From positions 1 to 9,982 of the forward strand of contig CAMVQX010000051.1 in assembly GCA_947169755.1 (NCBI GenBank): DNA of 9,982 bases, read 5' to 3'. Origin of the DNA: an uncultured bacterium. GTDB taxonomy: Bacteria; Cyanobacteriota; Vampirovibrionia; Gastranaerophilales; Gastranaerophilaceae. Below, one piece after another: positions 6,201 to 9,982 of the stretch. The notes beneath the pieces were generated by a model. The model made no database searches. It saw only the letters and a program-made list of their open reading frames with translations, and was not told where the DNA came from. Within the stretch, counting starts at the first letter, position 1; every line of letters begins with the position of its first letter. Both the position numbers and the translations under genes were made by a program.

Positions 6201-6690
6201 TCCTAATGTAATGCAAGGTTATTACGGCAAACCCGAGATGACTGCGGAAGTTATTGATGAGGACGGTTGGTTCCACACGGGTGATATCGGTGAAATTGAT
6301 AAAAAAGGATTTATTAAAATAACCGGCAGAATAAAAAATATGATTGTACTCGGCGGAGGAAAGAAAATTTTTCCGGAAGAAGTTGAGGCCGTTTTAGAAA
6401 AATCAGAACTAATAAAAGAGCTATGCGTATTATCATTGAAAATAAAATCTGGTAATAAAGCAGGAACTGAAGAAGTTGGAGTTATTATTGTTCCGAATGA
6501 TGAATTGGCTCAGAAAACTGATGATGAAATTCAAAAAGAATTAGAAGCGGAGGTTAAACGTTTATCAAAGGATAATCTTGCAGAATACAAAACTCCGACA
6601 ATGGTTGTCTTACACAGAGAACCGCTCCCTAAAACATCTACTCAAAAAGTTAAGAGAAAAGATTTGCTAAGTTGGTATGAGCAAGTTTAA
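3211..6690 (+). CDS. aas: LplT-Aas fusion: lysophospholipid transporter / acyltransferase / acyl-ACP synthetase
   Basis: This is a membrane protein of 1159 residues with three domains. Residues 1-400 form an MFS transporter of the LplT type with about 12 hydrophobic segments. Residues about 405-600 form a PlsC-type acyltransferase with the catalytic HX4D motif (His441-Asp446), FPEGK (509-513) and a Val-Pro motif (539-540). Residues about 615-1159 form an AMP-binding acyl-ACP/acyl-CoA synthetase with the P-loop TSGTTGNPKG (781-790), YGLTE (954-958), HTGD (1022-1025), GR at 1039-1040 and a C-terminal Lys1146. In E. coli, LplT and Aas are separate proteins. LplT flips lyso-PE inward, and Aas activates a fatty acid on ACP and re-acylates the lysolipid at position 2. 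Fusion of the two is known in other bacteria. AAAGGAG precedes the ATG. It is the first gene of a five-gene lipid operon. The substrate lysolipid is inferred. Confidence 0.92.
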   Translation: MIKDLFNKNYIGLFLGQLATHFGDAIVQVLIIAGIMGNFDKPGSLIAMVLFCLVLPSLIISPLAGSIVDRFSRKTIMILSASYRGFLLICALILYMLFFKNAQSMYPLAGAILSLLVGIGAAFLYPAKMASVPNVVSVQSLKPANALVSGSGTFAITFGAMVASMLLLKIGTINMYILAFVMYFGAALILLPINLDCNCEPAKTNLNVIVDFKKTISFLQKHKKALDMILMGVVLSLISATFYNAMNALATDTYNVSVQDLARLKCMLGCGTFYGLGVMFLFGKHLKTNRTLVGAFLGLFLCLITASMCDTFFKARFWLGGIGLFATILKVTIDTVIQKVSPNGIRGKVFALASMLETFVTLLGTAIVSLIVGIVHPHIIFQGTAVVAALMAFSLILFCKPFRYFMLRVTLGSMFRFLFRYKFEGTDNIPAKGKVILAGNHTGHLDPLILQMATKRKPWFVTGPAAFKIPVIKHLLKWFNVVPLNFGDGLSAIENAVVKLKAGDPVIIFPEGKFTSDGELCKFHRGVAIMAKEANCPIVPFAIKGGFEAWGKFRKLPKLFSTIIVQFGQAITDISGDEKEITRELQQKVQYMKASLDRRAFYNIKDAHYTNFLDIMKQYSDVYGQTKAVSLKTKDGYEEITYLDLKRRAKTLGNYVMENADVQRGDRIAILCESRPEFAIGMFGSIQTGAITVPLDVKLTVPEHTHILLDCNPKILLTSSHYLEHALELKNNVPSIQNIYVLDDEEREHPEIMSVSAMTADLTYSFNRARSMDETALIVYTSGTTGNPKGVMISFGNIYSQMKDFEKILKLTKDNTLLSILPLNHLLELNVGFFGMLFMGAKVVYIKTLNPKELTSAMKEKQVTNMIVVPLVAKMLKNSIDKQIKKLSPLQKRIFDFMYASAKYMPLSVRRKMFKSIIDGFGGKFQCFVVGGAPLEVDVAEFFERIGIPAFEGYGLTETSPVISTNDYKHHKIGTVGVPLPSVTVKLTEQGEIIVKGPNVMQGYYGKPEMTAEVIDEDGWFHTGDIGEIDKKGFIKITGRIKNMIVLGGGKKIFPEEVEAVLEKSELIKELCVLSLKIKSGNKAGTEEVGVIIVPNDELAQKTDDEIQKELEAEVKRLSKDNLAEYKTPTMVVLHREPLPKTSTQKVKRKDLLSWYEQV

Positions 6691-6710
6691 TTAAAAATAT
6701 AGAGAGTTTT

Positions 6711-7301
6711 ATGAAATTACATAATTCATCATTAGCAATAATTTTTATATTTTTAATAATTTTACTTCCATTTTTTGCGTTAATTTGGTATCTTTTTCCG
6801 ATTAATGAAACAATGAAATGTGGTGAAAATTATGTTTGTACAGTAGAAAAAACTAGATATTTTTCGGTAAAAGAAACAAACGAAATATATATAGATAAAA
6901 ATAGTATACTCTCTTATGAATACAAATATTCGCCATGCGGTCGCAGAAATATTCTCTGTATACCGGGGCATTTGTATAATGTTGTGCTGGATGGTACGAT
7001 AAAACCTTTTAAATTTCCTGTTTGTTATACCGGAAAATATGATTATAAAAAACACAATGTTATATGTCCTTCTTATTTTGAAGGTGTTATCAGAGAATTT
7101 GATAATTATAAATTGATGCCGTTTAAAGGTTTTGCTTTGGAAAGTCAGGCAAAAAATATATACTATTTTAAATATATTGTTTTATGTTTCTTGTTAAGTC
7201 CCTTTATTATATGGCTTCTTTATTTAATTCAAAAATTTAAAAAACGGTATAAACAATATAAAAATCATTTGAGAAAACATAAAAATATACAAAAATTGTA
7301 A
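6711..7301 (+). CDS. Unrecognised two-pass membrane protein with six loop cysteines
   Basis: I do not recognise the family. The protein has 196 residues. A strongly hydrophobic segment (about 8-30) and a second one (about 151-173) flank a region of about 120 residues. This region contains Cys37, Cys43, Cys76, Cys83, Cys105 and Cys119, enough for three disulfides if it lies outside the membrane. The C-terminal tail is very basic (Lys/Arg/His, 175-196) and is probably cytoplasmic by the positive-inside rule, which puts the Cys-rich loop on the outer side. The gene starts 20 nt after the preceding stop, with a weak ribosome binding site (GAGAG). It lies inside the lipid operon, 31 nt before the CdsA-like gene. 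A role in lipid handling is suggested only by position. Confidence 0.82.
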   Translation: MKLHNSSLAIIFIFLIILLPFFALIWYLFPINETMKCGENYVCTVEKTRYFSVKETNEIYIDKNSILSYEYKYSPCGRRNILCIPGHLYNVVLDGTIKPFKFPVCYTGKYDYKKHNVICPSYFEGVIREFDNYKLMPFKGFALESQAKNIYYFKYIVLCFLLSPFIIWLLYLIQKFKKRYKQYKNHLRKHKNIQKL

Positions 7302-7332
7302 AAAATGATATCATAAAACAGGAGGAAGATTA

Positions 7333-8289
7333 ATGGAACATTTTGTATTTACGGACAATGTAAAGCTCGCTTTAGTTGTTTTGTATTCGGTGATTTTTAT
7401 TTTAATGGCTGTGGTCAAGGTAATTGATACAGTTACTGAAAAAGATATGGAAAATATGTGGGTAAGATTGAAATCTTTCTTTTTGATAGTTGCATTTTTT
7501 ACTCTTGCTTTTTGTTTTAATAAAATAGTTGCATTTTTATTTTTGACGTTAATCAGTTATTTGTGTTTTAAAGAATTTTTGTCGCTTATTCCGACAAGAA
7601 GAACTGATAGAAATGTTTTGTTATGGGCATATTTATCAATTCCGATTTCATATTATATTATTTATATAAATTGGGTCGCATTGTTTTATTTGTGGATACC
7701 TCTTTATATGTTTATCTTGATTTCAGTCAGAATGGTTATGGCTAGTAATGTTGAAGGATTTTTGAAAAATCTTGCTGTTATACAATACGGTTTGATGTCA
7801 ACTGTTTATGCGTTAGGGTATTTAGGTTTGCTTGCAATTATTCCGATGCAATACAACCCTAAGGGCGGGGCAATCGGATTATTGTTCTTTATTCTTGTGT
7901 TTACTGTATCAAATGATTTTATACAGATGTTTAGCGGAAAATTGTTTGGAAAACACAAAATTATTCCGAAAGTAAGTCCGAATAAGACTTGGGAAGGTCT
8001 AATCGGCGGTGTTATCGGATCTACTTTATTGGCAGTTATTATGGGTGTTTTATTGACGCCGTTTAGTGTACCTCAACTTGTATTTGCAGGTATTGTTCTT
8101 TCAATATTTGGTTTCTTTGGTGATGTTACTATGTCCGCTATTAAAAGGGATTTGGGTGTGAAAGATACAAGTACACTTATACCGGGTCATGGAGGAATTT
8201 TGGATAGATTGGATAGTCTATTATTTACAGCACCTCTATTTTTCCATTATTTTGCTTATACGTATTCTATAGTTTTTACAAGAGGTTAG
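7333..8289 (+). CDS. ynbB: CdsA/YnbB-like phosphatidate cytidylyltransferase
   Basis: This is an integral membrane enzyme that would make CDP-diacylglycerol from CTP and phosphatidic acid. The 318-residue protein has about eight hydrophobic segments. Its C-terminal part carries the full CdsA signature: Ser268, Lys271-Arg272, Lys277-Asp278, His286-Gly-Gly, Asp291-Arg292 and Asp294. An upstream conserved stretch includes SNDF (193-196) and KVSPNKTWEGLIGG (213-226). From memory it resembles E. coli YnbB, the CdsA paralogue of the ynbABCD operon, more than housekeeping CdsA, and the neighbouring YnbA-like gene agrees. A strong AGGAGG precedes the ATG. The stop is 4 nt before the next ATG, so the two genes are probably translationally coupled. 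If the organism has a separate cdsA elsewhere, this would be the specialised copy. Confidence 0.92.
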   Translation: MEHFVFTDNVKLALVVLYSVIFILMAVVKVIDTVTEKDMENMWVRLKSFFLIVAFFTLAFCFNKIVAFLFLTLISYLCFKEFLSLIPTRRTDRNVLLWAYLSIPISYYIIYINWVALFYLWIPLYMFILISVRMVMASNVEGFLKNLAVIQYGLMSTVYALGYLGLLAIIPMQYNPKGGAIGLLFFILVFTVSNDFIQMFSGKLFGKHKIIPKVSPNKTWEGLIGGVIGSTLLAVIMGVLLTPFSVPQLVFAGIVLSIFGFFGDVTMSAIKRDLGVKDTSTLIPGHGGILDRLDSLLFTAPLFFHYFAYTYSIVFTRG

Positions 8290-8293
8290 ATTT

Positions 8294-8950
8294 ATGTTTG
8301 AGAAAATTTTAAAATATTTGTTCTTTTTATGTATTGTAAAACCTTATATATATTTGGTTCTTGGTGTAAATATAAATAATGCCGATAATTTGCCAAAAAT
8401 ATCTCAAGGTCCGGCAATTATTGTTGCAAATCATAACAGCCACGTTGATACTTTGTTATTAATGAGTTTATTTTCTATGCCACAGATATTAAAAATTCAT
8501 CCTGTTGCGGCTGCGGATTATTTTTGTAATACAAAATTGAAAAGTTTTATTTTTAAAACTTTGATAGGGCTTATCCCTTTAAAACGAAAATTTGGTAAAG
8601 CAACAAAAGAAGAACTTTTTAAGGATATAAATGAAGCTTTGAGGGCCGGTGAAAGTATAATAATTTATCCTGAAGGTACACGAGGCGAGGATAGTACCAT
8701 AAAGGAATTTAAATCAGGAGTTGCGCATATTGCAGCTATGAATCCCGATGTTCCGGTTGTACCGTTTTATATTAACGGCCCTGACAGGATTTTACCTAAA
8801 GGTGCATTTATGTTCGTACCTTTTATTGCAGATGTTTATGTTGCGGAAGGTATAAAATATGACGGGACACCGACAAAAGTGTTTACTGAGCGCATTGAAA
8901 AAATAGTTACATCTTTGAAGGAAGAACATAAAAAACGTGAAGAATTATAA
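8294..8950 (+). CDS. PlsC-like 1-acyl-sn-glycerol-3-phosphate acyltransferase
   Basis: This 218-residue protein belongs to the lysophospholipid acyltransferase family. The catalytic NHNSHVD (46-52) gives His47 and Asp52 of HX4D. GLIPLKR (92-98) corresponds to motif II, YPEGTR (125-130) to motif III, and VPVVPF (153-158) to motif IV. A hydrophobic N-terminal segment (about 8-24) probably anchors it to the inner leaflet. The expected reaction is transfer of an acyl chain to lysophosphatidic acid, giving the phosphatidic acid used by the cytidylyltransferase just upstream, although other lysolipids are possible. It starts 4 nt after the preceding stop with a purine-rich AGAGG overlapping the end of that gene, and ends 14 nt before the next gene. 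It is distinct from the acyltransferase domain of the first operon gene, which has EGK rather than EGTR. Confidence 0.92.
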   Translation: MFEKILKYLFFLCIVKPYIYLVLGVNINNADNLPKISQGPAIIVANHNSHVDTLLLMSLFSMPQILKIHPVAAADYFCNTKLKSFIFKTLIGLIPLKRKFGKATKEELFKDINEALRAGESIIIYPEGTRGEDSTIKEFKSGVAHIAAMNPDVPVVPFYINGPDRILPKGAFMFVPFIADVYVAEGIKYDGTPTKVFTERIEKIVTSLKEEHKKREEL

Positions 8951-8964
8951 TTAGGAGGATTTTT

Positions 8965-9576
8965 ATGATTTCTGTTTATCAACTAAAAAGTAAATTTTCG
9001 GATGTTTTAAGACCAATTTGTAATTTTTTGGTTAAAATTGGTATAACTGCGAATATGGTTACCGTTTCTGCATTTTTAATGTCTGTAGCGGCAGGGATTT
9101 TGGTTTATATTTATGAACCAAAATTTCCTTGTGCATTTTGGCTTTTACCTGTCGTACTGTTCATTAGAATGGCATTGAACAATATCGATGGTGTTATTGC
9201 CAGAGAACATAATCAAAAAACTAATATTGGTGCAATTTATAATGAATTAGGGGATATTCTTTCCGATTTGGCAATTTATATCCCGTTCTTATACGTATGC
9301 AATATAGATTTTTGGTTAATATTCTTATTTGCGGTCTGCACGATTATCAGTGAAACAGTCGGCATAATGGGGGTTCAAATCAATGCTTCCAGAAGATATG
9401 ACGGCCCTATGGGCAAGAGCGACAGGGCTTTTTGGCTTTCCATATTTGCAATTGTTCGTTATATCCACCCATTGTTGTTGAAGTCTCAGAATATATTTGT
9501 CGGAGTTGTTGTTTTACTGCTTGTATTTACTATATTTAACAGAATTACAGCAGCACTTAAAGAAGCCAAAAATTAA
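8965..9576 (+). CDS. ynbA: YnbA-like CDP-alcohol phosphatidyltransferase
   Basis: This 203-residue membrane protein has about six hydrophobic segments. It would transfer a phosphatidyl group from CDP-diacylglycerol to an alcohol. The family motif is DxxDGxxAR-x8-GxxxDxxxD. Here it reads Asn72-x-x-Asp75-Gly76-x-x-Ala79-Arg80, then Gly89, Asn93 and Asp97, so the first and third canonical aspartates are both asparagine. From memory E. coli YnbA has the same asparagines, which would make this a subfamily trait rather than decay. A further GPMGKSDRAFW stretch (147-157) also matches my recollection of YnbA. AGGAGG precedes the ATG. It is the last gene of the operon and directly follows the synthase of its presumed substrate and a PlsC-like enzyme. 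The acceptor alcohol is unknown. Confidence 0.9.
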   Translation: MISVYQLKSKFSDVLRPICNFLVKIGITANMVTVSAFLMSVAAGILVYIYEPKFPCAFWLLPVVLFIRMALNNIDGVIAREHNQKTNIGAIYNELGDILSDLAIYIPFLYVCNIDFWLIFLFAVCTIISETVGIMGVQINASRRYDGPMGKSDRAFWLSIFAIVRYIHPLLLKSQNIFVGVVVLLLVFTIFNRITAALKEAKN

Positions 9577-9595
9577 TAACAAACTTGGTTATATA

Positions 9596-9629
9596 AAAAG
9601 CGGCAGTTTTATTATAAACTACCGCTTTT
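9596..9629. terminator. Bidirectional terminator between the lipid operon and pckA
   Basis: Aaaagcggcagttt (9596-9609) can pair with aaactaccgctttt (9616-9629). The single non-complementary position is C-A in the plus-strand RNA and a tolerated G-U in the minus-strand RNA. T-rich tails lie on both sides. It probably ends both convergent transcripts. Confidence 0.82.
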
Positions 9630-9653
9630 AGTTTTTGATTATGCGCTGATTAA

Positions 9654-9982
9654 TTATCTAACAGCGCTTAATGGCTTTGGGCCTGCATTAACGATTTCTG
9701 AAGGCATATTAGGATATTTGCTTGAGAAGTTGTCCGCAAACATTTGTGCCAACTTGTTAGCAGCTTCATCATATGCTTCTTTATCTGACCACATTCCTCT
9801 TGCATCAAGCATTTCAGAAGGAACGTTAGGACAAGATGTCGGATAATCTACATTGAATACATCGTGGTGTTTGAATTCAACAGAATCAAATGAACCGTTC
9901 AATGCAGCTGATACCATTGCTCTTGTATAAGCTAATTTCATTCTCTTAGCACCTGATGATGCTGAGCCGCCAGCCCATCCTG
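9654..9982 (-). CDS. pckA: Phosphoenolpyruvate carboxykinase (ATP), C-terminal part
   Basis: Only the last 108 codons are in the window; the gene continues beyond the right edge. The visible part begins GWAGGSASSGAKRMK, matching the TGWxGG...GxKR region of ATP-dependent PEP carboxykinase. It continues with TRAM and AALNGS, then FNVDYPTSCPNVP and a Leu-Asp-Ala-Arg segment. This is the order seen at the C terminus of E. coli PckA (TRAI...AILNGSL...FNLAIPTELPGV...LDPR, ending near AAGPK). The enzyme converts oxaloacetate and ATP to PEP, CO2 and ADP in the cytoplasm. In anaerobes it can also run in the carboxylating direction. The end AGPKPLSAVR is slightly longer than in E. coli. It converges on the lipid operon and shares the terminator at 9596-9629. 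There is no functional link to the lipid genes. Confidence 0.93.
   Translation of the reverse strand, partial: GWAGGSASSGAKRMKLAYTRAMVSAALNGSFDSVEFKHHDVFNVDYPTSCPNVPSEMLDARGMWSDKEAYDEAANKLAQMFADNFSSKYPNMPSEIVNAGPKPLSAVR

Noticed and set aside
6780..7055. Antisense open frame of 91 codons within the Cys-rich membrane protein gene
   Set aside because: It has no ribosome binding site, and the plus-strand frame is longer, fits the operon and shows a coherent membrane topology.

Overview
The window is AT-rich bacterial DNA with short, strong Shine-Dalgarno sequences (AGGAGG type) and compact intrinsic terminators. The small-protein genes on the left share a short N-terminal Pro-Ser-Phe-x-Gly-like motif. 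From memory, this looks like gut Vampirovibrionia (Melainabacteria, Gastranaerophilales). That placement is an inference: no rRNA or complete marker gene is present to fix it.

Left part (1-3200). Bases 1-455 hold no convincing protein gene. They hold two diverged tandem copies of a structured unit of about 188 nt. Each copy contains a sequence matching the 3' end of tRNA-Gly(GCC), followed by an intrinsic-terminator-like hairpin. Next come four small genes of unknown function: 456-1109 (-), 1396-1827 (+), 2234-2767 (+) and 2825-3061 (-). The last two converge on a shared palindromic terminator. The long AT-rich gaps between them carry recognisable promoters and, at 1173-1270, a long inverted repeat.

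Right part (3211-9576). Five same-strand, closely spaced genes form a probable phospholipid operon. The first encodes a 1159-residue fusion of an LplT-like lysophospholipid transporter, a PlsC-type acyltransferase and an acyl-ACP synthetase (LplT-Aas). The second encodes an unrecognised two-pass membrane protein with six cysteines between its membrane segments. The last three encode a CdsA/YnbB-like CDP-diglyceride synthase, a stand-alone PlsC-like acyltransferase and a YnbA-like CDP-alcohol phosphatidyltransferase. Taken together, the genes could import and re-acylate lysophospholipids, make phosphatidic acid, activate it to CDP-diacylglycerol and transfer it to an unknown alcohol. The final product cannot be read from the sequence, and the YnbA-like enzyme lacks two of the four canonical aspartates of its family.

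Right edge. A bidirectional terminator at 9596-9629 separates the operon from the 3' end of a convergent gene for ATP-type phosphoenolpyruvate carboxykinase (pckA), which runs off the window.
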